Below, piece by piece: positions 44,591 to 55,751 of a DNA stretch of 64,000 bases. Position 1 is the first letter of the stretch, and each line of letters begins with the position of its first letter. Source of the DNA: Odontesthes bonariensis (lineage: Eukaryota; Chordata; Actinopteri; Atheriniformes; Atherinopsidae); contig NC_134526.1 of the NCBI RefSeq assembly GCF_027942865.1, positions 5,479,784-5,543,783 on the forward strand, written 5' to 3'. A program made the translations under genes and the position numbers. Under the pieces are notes generated by a model. It saw only the letters and a list, made by a program, of their open reading frames with translations, was not told the origin of the DNA and searched no databases.

Positions 44591-46115
44591 TGGACACGGA
44601 GCTGCGTCTCCTGCATCACTTTAAGCTAAGAACACGAGGAATCCTGCTAAAAAGTCAGAACATGAGAACGGGATTTTAGGTTTGGGATATTTGATGGTCA
44701 GAACCCAGAGACCCGAACCACGTTCTGCAAATCAGGTCTGTTGGATGCAGAAATGGAACAAACTGTCTCACACCTGTGGTGGAGCTGCTGATGGTCCAAC
44801 ATCTCCAGCTGCACTTCCTGCCTTTTCTTTGGCTTTAAGTTTTCAAAGACAGATGAATTCTGACAGAATGGGACCAAACACACCAAACAGAACCAGAATC
44901 TGTGGCTCAGTGAGGTGGCTTCAGGTTGAACTCTGGCTTCATTTAAAGGAGCTTCACTTCTCACAGGATGTTTCAGCGCGGCAGCAAACAGCTGCAGAGA
45001 TTCACTGAAACATGTTCCAACATGAACCTAAACCCAGAATCTGAGTCAGAACCAGAGTTAGTTCAGTTCTGAGCAGCTTTAAAGTGAATATCTGCAGATG
45101 TTTCCATGGTAACAGCTGCAGAGATTCACTGAAACATGTTCCAACATGAACATAAACCCAGAATCTGAGGCAGAAGCAGAGTTAGTTCAGTTCTGAGCAG
45201 CTTTAAAGTGAATATCTGCAGATGTTTCCATGGTAACAGCTGCAGAGATTCACTGAAACATGTTCCAACATGAACATAAGCCCAGAACCAGAGTTCACTG
45301 TCAGCTGACCAATCACAGTCTATCATCAGTATTGATCAGCCATGTTCATAAAGCAGCAGAAGGTCTGATCGATTCATTCTGGTTCTGCTCTGAATGATCC
45401 GGATAAAGAACAAACAGATTCTAACAGTCAGAGTCTGAGTTCATTTTCAGCCGCTAAAATGTTTAAAAAAGGGGTTTTTTAGTTGTTTAAAGGTTTAAAT
45501 TCATCTTTAAAACACTTTATTAGATGAATCTGAGCTGCTCACTCATGTAATGAAGGAAATCTTTTATATTTCAGAGAGGATTGTGATGAATAAAGTCATA
45601 AATGTTGTTTTTAAATCTTTAAAAGAGGAAACTGTGGGTGTTTTGGACCTCAGAAACGTTCCCATCTCTGATAAAGAAGTGTCGATAGTGACTGTTAACG
45701 CTGAGCCTGTAATCCTGCTGCAGACGCCTGCTCAGCACCTTTCTGCCTCAGCCTTTAGTCCCTGCAAAGCTCCACCCTGCAGCTCCACCCTGACCTGAGG
45801 GAGCAGCAGCGGGACCCCTGCTGGTGGAAAGGTTGGTGCCTCTGCAGCAGCTAACCTCCATCAGGTGTTTCTGCTCTCTGGGTGGAGCTGAGTGTCAGAA
45901 GGTCCAGAACTCTGCAGCAGCACCAGCAGTTAAAGCTCCAACATCCCCAGAGAGATGAATTAAGACTGAAAGCAGATTTTTATGTTAAGTTATTTTTATA
46001 TTTTCATGTTTTTATATTTTTATGTTTTTATGTTTTTATGTTAAGTTATTTAAATAAAGATGAAGTTTGAACCTTTTTAATCTCTGATTAATGAAACCCT
46101 GCTGGGAATAAAATG
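44591..46115 (+). other. Probable 3' UTR of the Tc1-derived gene
   Basis: No conserved ORF. AATAAA signals at 46053-46058 and 46107-46112 are the first good candidates for the transcript end. It contains the reverse block of the 124-bp repeat. Confidence 0.35.
44995..45300 (-). repeat. 124-bp tandem repeat, reverse block
   Basis: About 2.4 units in reverse orientation ('ctgaaacatgttccaacatg'). With the forward block at 41192-41490 it brackets the Tc1-derived gene. Confidence 0.9.
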
Positions 46116-46144
46116 TGTTTATTTGAGCTGTGAACACCGTCTGC

Positions 46145-46490
46145 ACCCTCCACCTGTCTGTAGGTGTAGTGCTGCAGCTCCACCTGTCTGCAGCTCCACC
46201 TGTCTGTAGGTGTAGTGCTGCAGCTCCACCTGCAGCTCCACCTGTCTGTAGGTGTAGTGCTGCAGCTCCACCTGCACCCTCCACCTGTCTGCAGCTCCAC
46301 CTGTCTGTAGGTGTAGTGCTGCAGCTCCACCTGCAGCTCTACCTGTCTGTAGGTGTAGTGCTGCAGCTCCACCTGCACCCTCCACCTGTCTGCAGCTCCA
46401 CCTGTCAGTAGGTGTAGTGCTGCAGCTCCACCTGCAGCTCCACCTGTCTGTAGGTGTAGTGCTGCAGCTCCATCTGTCTGTAGGTTTGGT
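46145..46490. repeat. Minisatellite of CAGCTCCACCTG units
   Basis: Irregular higher-order array of 'cagctccacctg' and 'tctgtaggtgtagtgctg'. ORFs across it on both strands are artefacts of the repeat. Confidence 0.9.
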
Positions 46491-47922
46491 GCCGCAGCTC
46501 AGCGCTGCTGGGTGGAGGTGGTGGAGGCTTTGAGGACATAGAACTAAACTTATCTGCATGTTTTGTGACTTTGTTCAGTAAAAACTTTGCCTGAACAGTC
46601 GGAGCTCTGCTGTTCCGTAACTCTGCTGCTTCATGAAATAAAACTGGATCCAACATGTGAAAATCAGTTTAAGAGCTTCATTCAAACTGAAACCATCACA
46701 TCTGCTTAAATGACTGGTTTATAAAGTCAGGAGGTGATTATGATGACTTTATAATTCATTTTCCCCTCAAAATATATTCAAACTAAACTAAATCTGACTT
46801 GTTGCTTATCGGCCTTTTAAAAATGTTTCCTTGTCTGGATGTTTCCTAAACAAAGATGTTGCATCTGTCAGGAGATGTTTCCTAGTAATAAACTCAAAGC
46901 TCAGAAACATCTGGATGTTCTGCAGGTTTGGTTATTAGAGTGTCTGCATCCTGTGATGATGAACAACCAGTTTGAGCTCCTGAATGCAGCACCGAGGGCT
47001 TCAGAGAGTTTCAGTTCAGTTGTTTTTATTGTTCTATTTGCTGGTTTCAGCTAAATGTGCACCGTCAGCACAGCAGAGCCTTTCAGCCTTTCTCCTCTGA
47101 AGGAAACATCTGTTTGTCTACATGTGGAGATTTAAAGCGAAAGCTCTGATTACTGAACCCAGGGCCGAACAAAATCTCCTTTCTTTGTTCCGACAGTTCA
47201 GTTTTGTCTCGTTTTAACACCAAGTCTTTGTCCAGCGGGCCTCATGATTTAATCCAGAACTGAACCGCTAATGGTAAATAGATTTTATCTGGTAAATTAT
47301 CCCACTGATAATGCATTGATTGTTACCAAACTTCTGCCGTAGTACACATAGGCTCTTAACTCACAAAACGAGGCATTAGAAAGTTTGTAAGTTTACCGGG
47401 AGTTTATTTAAAAGAACACTTTTTAGATAGCAACTACACACTGCTGCTAACGCTACCGCTGCGTCGACGTCACTTCCGGTAACTCTCGGAATATGACTAA
47501 TTGCATTGCCTGCACACCAAAGGCTATGTCAACTTATGTTATCTGTCATCTGTATTTATAGTGTTGTTGTATGTGTGTTATGTAATCCTTTGCACTGTGT
47601 GTCTTGATGTCTTTTTGTTTGTATGGACCTTGAGTCTGAGTCTATAGCTTATTGAATCTTGACACATACCGCCTGCCGTAGTTCAAGAAGTTGCAACGCA
47701 CATGTTAAAACGCGAGGCGCTAGAGAGCAAATTCATTCGACTTTGCAAAATAAAATTACACCACTAGATGGGGGAAGAAATTACATAATGTCCCTTTAAA
47801 ACCCTCAGGGCACCAAACTGCTTCATGTTGATGCAACCAGATTTAGTCATTCGTTGAGTCATCGCACAGAAACAAAACACCAAGGTGCTGACTCAGGAGA
47901 GTCCACTTAACAGCTGAAGCAG

Positions 47923-47924
<2 letters not shown>
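46491..47924. other. Intergenic; one MITE-like end
   Basis: No gene. 'ttgtatggaccttgagtctg' near 47618 looks like a LINE tail, and 'ttacataatgtccctttaa' (47781-47799) resembles one TTAA-type MITE end without a visible partner. Confidence 0.35.

Positions 47925-47986
<62 letters not shown>
47925..47986. repeat. (CA)n microsatellite
   Basis: About 30 CA units. Confidence 0.95.
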
Positions 47987-47988
<2 letters not shown>

Positions 47989-48231
47989 AAACTGTGAGGT
48001 CCACTGCAGGGAAAGTCCTTTATTTCAGTTCATTAAAGTCCTCAGGATGCAGGGATATGATCCACGCTTCTGGGGAAAAGACCAGGAAATGCATGGAGCA
48101 GCTTCTCTAAATCCCCCTCACACATTTAGTCCTTGTTGTATTCTTCAGGTGACAGTCGGCTGGCTTCATCACGGACCTGATGTGGCTGTTGAAGTCCGTA
48201 ATAACACCCAGATTTCTGGCCTGGTTTCTGC

Positions 48232-48620
48232 TTTTTTTTTTTTTTAATTCAAATATTTATTAGTGTTTTGTTGGTACAAGACAAACACAGTATCACAGAT
48301 CAGATGTTTACATTCTGAAGATGAAAAGAAAAAGTCAGTTGGAACCGGGGCTGCCACATGAAAAACCAAGTGTATGCATGTCCAAAAAAAAAAAAAAACA
48401 CATCAAAACAAAACAAAAAAAAGGGCATACATCATTAAATACACCTCTCAGGTACCAGTAACAATATATTCAACACATATTTAACATTTTGTTAGGCTTA
48501 TTTTCCAATCTAATAACTATTTATTGTGATATATGACCAGAAATGATCCCACACTGATACTATAGTTTTGTCCCTGTTTTTAAGCTTGTTGAGCATAAGA
48601 AGCCATTTTTGTCATTTTAT
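48232..48620 (-). mobile_element. Probable antisense LINE 3' end
   Basis: Starts with a T-run (48232-48244), then AT-rich sequence ending 'tgttgagcataagaagccat'. The leading T-run reads as an antisense poly-A tail. Family uncertain. Confidence 0.35.
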
Positions 48621-48917
48621 TAGCCGGTTTCTGCTTTTTAACATCACAGACTGAAGCTGAGCTCAGATCTTTGACCTCTGCTTAGTTTGTGTTTAACAGC
48701 GAGGATGGAAACCTGACTGGAAGATGTCAAAACAACTGCTTTGTGTCAAGAATTGGTCCAGCTGTTTAAAAACAGCTGTTTGAAATTGGCCAGTAATTAT
48801 TAATTTCTGAGGATAACATATTTTTCATTTTATTTTAGTGGTTTTGAGTCGTGTTTGACCAAATATTACCAAAGAATTCTTTAAATTGTTGTATCTTTCC
48901 TGCTGTGACGGTGATTG
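48621..48917. other. Upstream flank of eIF1 copy B
   Basis: No feature recognised. Confidence 0.4.
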
Positions 48918-49216
48918 CACATGACGTCACCTTTCCAGTAAGTTGAGAAACACTTTCAAAGGCGTGGCGTCCCGGCGGCGTCTCATTTTACGTTTGTTAC
49001 GCAACGACGTCGGTTTCGGGGCGGGGCTATAAAAGCCTTGTTTTCCAGATCCTGGGCTTTAAGATCTCCATTTTGTGAGAGCCGTGGAGAGGAGTCTACC
49101 AACGTCCCCTTTGAGAAGAAGAAACCAACCAACAAACAAGCTTAAAAAAAGTCAAAGTTAACCAACGATCTGCTCGTAAATAAGTTATTATCCGAAAGGA
49201 AAGTAAATCTTATCGT
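48918..49216 (+). promoter_or_regulatory. eIF1 copy B core promoter and 5' UTR
   Basis: A CRE-like TGACGTCA (48921-48928), a GC box (GGGGCGGGGC, 49018-49027) and a TATA box (CTATAAAAG, 49027-49035) are spaced as a compact promoter. Transcription would start near 49060, giving a leader of about 155 bp to the ATG at 49217. Confidence 0.75.
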
Positions 49217-51066
49217 ATGTCCGCTATCCAGAACCTCAAAACTTTTGGTAAGTCGCTTTTGATCGAAATTAACCGCAACGTAAAGGTGGGGGAAGGGCGA
49301 GCTAACGAAGCTAATGCTAATCTTTAAAAAATACGTCGAGGTTTGTTGTCGTTTTGAGTTAAATTGAGTACTTGTTACAGCATTGACTCGTTTAATCGAC
49401 TTTGAGTGGAAGCGAATGTTTTCGTTTGAATTACTGTGAGTTCGGACTTGGTGATTTTTAGTCGTCTTTGTGGGTCTCTGTTCAGGTTTAAACATCCGCC
49501 ATTAGGCCCAAAGGCTGCTAACGTTACTGCCGCTGTAGCTTATTTTTTAGGTCTGCTACTTCTTTAGGAAGTACGTTGGTTCTGGTGACTGAAACAAAGC
49601 CACACGGGCCGTTTGTGTAACGTTATTTAACGGCAGGGTTTATTTAGGTGAATTTTCTGGGTCATGGCTCCGCTGTTTGCTCCGTATTTTGCTGAGTAAA
49701 GGTGCTGCTCAGCAGCGGCTAACTAGCGCTGCCAGCCGGGGCTGTTGAGCCGTATATTTAATTCAATTCATTTTTATTTATATAGCGCCAAATACAACAA
49801 ATGTCATCTCAAGGCACTTGGATAATAAAGTTCAATTCAAGCCAATTGGAATTCAATTAATTGTAATCATAATTATTCATAAAATAATCCAATTCGTTCA
49901 TATAGAGCCAATTCAAAAACAATTTCCTAGCTAAGGAAACCAACAGATTGTACTGAAACTTTTTCTTTCGGTTCAATCTCTCGCCTGAGCGTGCCTGAGG
50001 CGACTGTGGAGAGAAACGACTCCATTTTAACAGGAAGAAACCTCTGGCAGAACCAGAACCAGTAAGGGTGGCCATCCGCCTCGACCAGCTGGGGTTTGAG
50101 AAGACAGAAAAGAGGGGAAAAACCCTGTAACACCATTCAAAGGATACCTGTTGGAACAGGGAAACGCCAGTTAATGACCACAATAATGTCACATGTACAT
50201 AAAGTGAGGAAAGGTGTGACAAATGAGGCCCCCCAGCAGTCTGGGCCTATAGCAGCTTAACTATGGGATGTTTCAGGATGGCACGAACGTCTGCGCAGTT
50301 GGTTTGAAATCTGACCCATTCTTATCAAAACAGTGCTGACTCGGCAGGGTTTATCAGCCAGAGGACGTGCTGAATCTGGCGGGCGGTCATGTCGCTTTTA
50401 TGTGACTGTATTCTCTTTTTCCTGCCCCTCACCGTGTTAACACGCTGTTGTCCCGTGTCCCTTCCAGACCCCTTTGCTGATGCAACTAAGGGTGATGACC
50501 GCCTCCCAGCCGGGACAGAGGAGTACATCCACATAAGAATCCAACAGCGGAACGGCAGGAAGACCCTCACCACTGTCCAGGGCATCTCTGCCAACTATGA
50601 CAAGAAGAAGCTAGTCAAGGCCTTCAAGAAAGTAAGAGCGAAGGGTCTGCCTGCTGCCAGCAGAACTTTCCCCCCCGATCACAGCCAGCAGCGTCTGTCT
50701 GAGCCGGAGGTTAACGACCTGTTCGCTGGCAGCCTGCCAGCTTTAACGCAGTGAAGATGCAGGGTGGTGTCTGGGTTTTCTGACTCAAATCTTTTTGGTT
50801 CCAACAGAAGTTCGCCTGCAATGGGACAGTGATCGAGCACCCAGAGTATGGTGAAGTGATCCAGCTCCAGGGAGACCAGCGCAAGAATATCTGCCAGTTC
50901 TTGATTGAGGTGAGCCGTTAAATTTATGTTTGTGGTTTATTTGGTTTATTTATGGTTTGTCTGTTCCTGCCGGCTTTCTTTTCTCAGCCGTTCTCAGTGA
51001 GCTCTTGTTTCCTCTCTGCAGATTGACCTGGCCAAGGAGGAGCAGCTCAAAGTCCACGGCTTTTAG
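49217..51066 (+). CDS. eif1: Translation initiation factor eIF1, copy B
   Basis: Exons 49217-49247, 50468-50631, 50808-50909 and 51022-51066 encode 113 residues beginning MSAIQNLKTF and ending VHGF, with the same intron positions as copy A. Exon 2 encodes the identical peptide and its DNA matches copy A essentially base for base except its last base (AAA|GT versus AAG|GT). Exon 3 differs at about three bases. Function as for eIF1: start-codon fidelity on the 40S subunit. The 3' UTR (to about 51475) has the intact TA where copy A holds the Tc1. A strong, TATA-containing promoter suggests this is the ancestral, fully expressed copy. Confidence 0.95.
49761..50275 (+). mobile_element. Dispersed repeat in intron 1 of eIF1 copy B
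   Basis: 'atttatatagcgccaaatac', 'ttcctagctaaggaaaccaa', 'actccattttaacaggaaga' and 'cttaactatgggatgtttca'. It is the fuller version of the insertion in copy A (18941-19171) and the same family as 33925-36080. Confidence 0.75.
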
Positions 51067-51475
51067 ACGCTGCCTGCAGCCCTCTCCTGGAAGGCCATTA
51101 AGCGCCCCATCCCCCCCGGTTCCTCCTCCTATGTGCTGCTGTTGCTCTGCCTCTCCCCCTCGCAACCCCACCGGCTCCTCTTAGCTAACACGTGAATTAC
51201 CTCTGAATAACATGGGACTCTGTAACACCACCACCCCCCTGCAACACCAGGGGTCAGGCTCGCTTTCACAAAGAAGACGCACCACTGCAGCTCCACACAA
51301 CATCAGGGATGAGTGGTGACGACCCTCCCACACACACTCTTCCTTCCATGTCCCTTTTGTTTATTTCCTTTTTTAATTTTAGGTCTCGTGCCAGAATAAG
51401 GAGGCACCGTTTCATGTAACGTTTTTGTTTTGTACTTGAAGGTGTTTCAATAAAACGATGAGTCTCCGTACATGT
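51067..51475 (+). other. eIF1 copy B 3' UTR
   Basis: Runs to AATAAA ('gtttcaataaaacgatg', about 51446-51462). The empty target of the copy A Tc1 is the TA at 51198-51199. Confidence 0.8.
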
Positions 51476-53340
51476 TGAAGTGGAGTGTTGTGTGGAAGGG
51501 GGTGGGAGCCGGAGGGTCGAACCTTCATGTTTTTACAGGTTAAAGGACGGGAAATGCAAGAGATTTCAGGGACGAGTTCCACGTAAAGACCGGCTTCATC
51601 AGGACGAGGAAGTCTTTACATGGTCCGTCCACCATTAAACCACCACATTGGTTTGTCATCACTCTGATTTTATTTATATATATTTTTTTTTTTCTCTTTT
51701 GATGCTTAAGTCTCACAGTTCAGTGGTTTTATTCTGACTGAAGCGAAGCCTGAAATCATTCAAGTAACTCGGGTCAGTCTGCAGCTCTGCTACAGAAGCT
51801 GTGCTTATGGGACACTTGATTCTAAAATGTCATGTAATGCAATAATTTATAAACGTTAGTGATGCTGAAGTGATCTAATAAATCTAAGCCATGTTGCAAA
51901 TATCCTCATTTGGTTCAATAAATCTGCAGTTCATAAGCGTCCTGTGTGGCTGGTTTTACTCGACCTCTGGAAGCAGGAAATCATTCATTTCTACAGGTGA
52001 ACCAGGGCAGCTAACTGTTTAAAACTAAGGTTTTAAAGGATCAGTTTCACTTTTTAGGTTGAAAATAACATTTGAACGTATATTTAGAAACTCAGTTGGC
52101 TCATTTAGATGTAGAACAGCACTTTTATTTGGAGTCATTTTGTATCTTTGGCCTTGGTCTCGTGACCACAGGAGGAATGTGGACCGACGGCTTCACCTTT
52201 TGGCTCACAGCGACGGTCTGCGTCACTCCGGCCGCTGCATTAATCCACCTGTCAGAAGCCTCTTTAGTGGCTACGTAATTTGTTCACCAGCAGATGAGAT
52301 GCTTCCTTTCTCTTTCAGTGAGTAGCTGTGTTTATAAGCTGGTGTTGAGCAGAATAAAGGGCACTTACACCAGTTTGTGCTCCAGAAACTGTGCTGATCA
52401 GAGGGCTTTAAAGAGATGCCATAAGTCAGCTGTTAGAGAATAAAAACCAGTGAATGGCTGCAGGCCTGTGGCACTTACCTCTGGGAATTAAATAATGTTG
52501 AGGAACACATGACTGAACATTAAAGACGAAGTGCGTGCAGGTCAGTGAGGGCTGAGAGTCCTCAGCTGCTTTCTGAAGGAATCAGAACCACAGCTGCCTG
52601 AAAGGAGGTTTCAAATCATGTGTGGGGAAGAGCTTATTTATCTTTTATTTAAGTGCTTCTGCTCGTCCCTTCTGGACATTAATGCCTCCAAAGAGTCGTT
52701 CTTTCCCCGGTTATTGATGCGTGCAGTGGTTCAAACATCTGGTCACTGTTATCGATGACCAGCCGACCTTTGACCCTCCTGTTGATGCAGCCTTTGTCTT
52801 GTTTTCTTGTCACAGTAAGATCAGAGCTTTGAACAGGACCCAGTTTATCGTGGCTGACCTCTCAGTTCGTATTGATCCACTGGATACTTCTGTTTGTTAG
52901 GATGATTGTTTGTTTGTCACCACTAGTTGTACACAGATGGGTCCCTGGGAGTGATACCTGAGGGAAAAAGGCAAAAGTTTATTTAGATTCAAACTTTATG
53001 ACACGATAAAAAGATAAAAAATACAGCATTAAATAACACACAAAACTGAAAATATATGTATGAATCTGTATAAATCAGTGACCCACACTGCACCACTGTG
53101 CATTTTGTGTGACTAATTGTGGATTTTAGGGGTACAAGGACCTAACCAAGCACTGTTTTAGGTGAACAGGTGGTTGAGGAATACAAACACCTGGACATGA
53201 AGACGAGGCTGGACACAACAGGCTGTACTTTATAAGGAAGCATCGGTCCTTGATCCCAGAACCGTGAGGGTGTTATTCCTGCCAGCAGCAATAATCATAC
53301 AGACCTGAAACTTACAGTTAACTCTGTGATAATGTCCGGG
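51476..53340. other. Intergenic, no gene recognised
   Basis: Short overlapping ORFs at 52059-52325 have no recognised domain. No clear element ends were found. Confidence 0.45.
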
Positions 53341-53343
53341 ATA

Positions 53344-53349
53344 AAAAAC
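53344..53349 (-). terminator. Pol III terminator of tRNA-Asn
   Basis: A run of six T on the minus strand begins four bases after the tRNA 3' end. Confidence 0.85.
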
Positions 53350-53352
53350 GAT

Positions 53353-53369
53353 CGTCCCTGGGTGGGCTC

Positions 53370-53420
<51 letters not shown>

Positions 53421-53426
53421 AGAGAC
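53353..53426 (-). tRNA. tRNA-Asn (anticodon GUU)
   Basis: On the minus strand a 74-base cloverleaf starts GTCTCTGTGGCGCAATCGG and ends CACCCAGGGACG. The acceptor stem GTCTCTG pairs with CAGGGAC. The A box (TGGCGCAATCGG) and B box (GGTTCGAGCCC) are present, and the anticodon GTT lies at 53392-53390 in CTGTTAA. No intron and, as usual, no encoded CCA. Confidence 0.96.
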
Positions 53427-53943
53427 AGAGACGGTCACTGAAGGCGTTTAGGATAATATAGCTATATTTTATACATACATACGTATGATATGATGTCATG
53501 TTCACAACTAATTTATATCTCACTATATTCTCATTTGAAAGCACCTCTACTAAAAAGCAGGGTAGCGTGCGACACCATTTAACAGCCACTTCCGGTTTAT
53601 CTTTGACCGGATGTTGTGTAGTTTTAGTGCTAGTTTGTAGATCGGCTGTTGTTTATAAAAAAGAGAAAGCGCTTTACTGTCCATATGTATTTGTCAACAG
53701 TCATAATTAAGAGTTACTCATTTTATTGTAGAGTTTAAACTAAGTATAGTGAGTTTCACATTGAGTAGGAACCATTTTTTAACATTAAAAAACTATCGCT
53801 CTCTCTCTGTTTCGTTTTTTTATTGGCGGTTGGCAAACAATTTAAAGAAGCATTACCGCCACCAACTGGTAAGGAGTGTGGATCACATGACAATTATATA
53901 TTCCTATATTTATATATACTTATATATATACATATATATATAA
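53427..53943. other. Intergenic with a short dispersed repeat
   Basis: 53815-53870 ('attggcggttggcaaacaat' ... 'cattaccgccacc') is the same repeat type as near 19640 and 23054. A (TA)-rich stretch at 53890-53943 borders the tandem array. Confidence 0.5.
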
Positions 53944-53966
53944 AGCTGGGGAACAATAGTCTGTTA

Positions 53967-54042
53967 GGGGGGGGGGGGGGGGGGGGGGAGAAAGGAGAGA
54001 AGGGGGGAGAAGGGAGGGGGAAAGAAAGAGGAAGAAGAAAGC
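53967..54042. repeat. G-run and polypurine tract
   Basis: Twenty-two consecutive G followed by about 50 bases of A/G only. The G-run is 11 in units 2 (56168-56178) and 3 (63862-63872). Confidence 0.95.
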
Positions 54043-54521
54043 GGCTGATCCCAGAGTTGCGAGTTCGATCCCACCAGTCGCATATTATGTTTTAATGAAA
54101 CGGCTCAAACTATAGTATTCTTTTAAAGTATGTATAAAGTATATAAAGTATGCATATTTCCTAAAGCATTTTCTGAGTGAAGTGAGTGATAAATTGTTCC
54201 TAGTTTATGCATAAAATTATTACTAATATTTCAGAATCAATAGCAGCTCATATTTATTCACAGTGAAAGATCATAGACCTTATCTGTTTTTAAAGAACCA
54301 AATATTTATTTGTCAACAACAAAAACAGTGAATTAAACAATTTTTTAACCTAAAAAAACTAAAAACTGTGAACAATCTTAGCATTTACTCCACAAATTTA
54401 TAAATTTTAAAGTTAGATTGTAGTATATAAAACACATGTAGTATCATCACTAAAAAAAATAACCCTCTGTGAAATAAATTAAAAGATTGAGAGGTCTGAA
54501 ACAGCAGTAACTATATACAAT

Positions 54522-55157
54522 TTAAAAAAGTGTGTAAATGTTAAAAAAGTATAAATGAGTACACACTTGTGGCTTCTTTTTAATTTCTTCCAGCCACTGC
54601 TCTTTAGTTCGAGTTTCACCAGAGGGACAGTAAATTTGCCCTCTATATTGGTTGTGTCCTGTTGCAGCAATTCTGAACTGCCCGCATTTTTTGCACGTGT
54701 TGTGCAAAACTTTGCGGGTCAGTTTTCGGGGTGCTCTATTAGTGGAGCCTGCTATGGGAGCCGGAGCAGGGGCCAGAGGAGGAACCAAAACAGGAGCCAG
54801 AGCAGGAGCATGTGGAGGAGTGGCAGAGAACGTCCGAAAACTCTGTGTCTGTAGAGTAGTGGGGATAACACGAACCTGTGAGGCCACTGGAGCAATTGTC
54901 ACCTGAGGCCTTTTGGGTGGAGCAGGGAGAAGCTGCCACTGTCCTGGTGGATTTGTATCATCTGTAAATTTTAGCTTTCTTTTTAATTCGGCCTGTCCCA
55001 CAGTGTTAGGTGGTAAACTGTACATATGTGTTGGTTCTGAATGTGGTATGGCATAATGGGGACATATATTGGCGGGGAGAAGTGGGTCAGCAGCTACAGA
55101 AAACCGGCTAGGAAGTTTCAGCCCTTGTTGCACCACAGCCGTTTCCTGCCTTTTCAT
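54522..55157 (-). CDS. Unit 1 ORF: proline-rich protein with C-terminal Cys/His motif (211 aa)
   Basis: Open on the minus strand from ATG at 55157 to the stop at 54522. The middle is Pro/Ala-rich (ALAPVLVPPLAPAPAPIAGS). The C-terminal part holds CKKCGQFRIAATGH and YRGQIYCPSG, a possible small zinc-binding site, then KEQWLEEIKKK. I recognise this as resembling uncharacterised fish proteins but can give no function. The first A of the ATG is the end of an L2 insertion and the TG is from its target duplication. Upstream, minus-strand 55448-55393 (SYTTLVKWHNQRV) is in frame with the ORF if the L2 is ignored, so the older protein began further upstream. Whether the present ORF is translated is unknown. 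Confidence 0.55.
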   Translation of the reverse strand: MKRQETAVVQQGLKLPSRFSVAADPLLPANICPHYAIPHSEPTHMYSLPPNTVGQAELKRKLKFTDDTNPPGQWQLLPAPPKRPQVTIAPVASQVRVIPTTLQTQSFRTFSATPPHAPALAPVLVPPLAPAPAPIAGSTNRAPRKLTRKVLHNTCKKCGQFRIAATGHNQYRGQIYCPSGETRTKEQWLEEIKKKPQVCTHLYFFNIYTLF

Positions 55158-55392
55158 CAAATCAAAATCAAATCAAATTTATTTGTATAGCATATTTCAT
55201 GTACAAACAGTTCAAAGTGCTTTACATAAAATAAAAGCATTGCAGCAGGGAATGCAAGAAGCATTACAAATACAAAGAATATAAAGAGAAACAAATAAAA
55301 TCATTTAAATGAATTTAAAAACAAGCAAGAGTCTAGATAAGTTAAAAGATAGCGTGCAGATTTCATACATAGAAACATGAGAAAAGAAATGT
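55157..55392 (-). mobile_element. L2 3' end inside the unit 1 exon
   Basis: L2 tail in the gene's orientation, flanked by CTTTTCA (55150-55156 and 55393-55399). The identical insertion is in unit 2, so it came before the tandem duplication. Confidence 0.85.
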
Positions 55393-55525
55393 CTTTTCAC
55401 CCTTTGATTATGCCACTTAACCAGGGTGGTGTAGCTCACATCCACCAGCTGCAAGGACATGAAAGCATTAAAAAAAAAAATCAATATCAATAATATTTCT
55501 ATACCAACAATAATTACAGTCAATT

Positions 55526-55527
55526 AC

Positions 55528-55612
<85 letters not shown>

Positions 55613-55613
55613 C

Positions 55614-55649
<36 letters not shown>

Positions 55650-55660
55650 GTCTATTGACA
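55526..55660. repeat. (TATC)n microsatellite, unit 1
   Basis: More than 30 TATC units with rare variants; lies in the presumed intron upstream (minus strand) of the coding exon. Confidence 0.95.
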
Positions 55661-55751
55661 TTTTAAATTAAAAGGTAGCTGTTTAGCTATATTAATACAA
55701 CGTTTGTTTGAATGGAAGGATATATAAGAAACAATATAACTTGATACTTAC

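Noticed and set aside
46036-46656. Overlapping ORFs on both strands with TYRQVELQ or APPVCRCSAA repeats
   Set aside because: All are produced by the CAGCTCCACCTG minisatellite.
46803-46830. 'gcttatcggccttttaaa' resembles the start of U2 snRNA
   Set aside because: Similarity ends after about 17 bases; no branch-binding region or Sm site follows.
52059-52325. Overlapping ORFs of 88 and 68 codons downstream of eIF1 copy B
   Set aside because: No recognised domain, no splice context, and both frames are equally open by chance.
55459-55671. ORF of repeated LSIYLSIY
   Set aside because: Translation of the TATC microsatellite.
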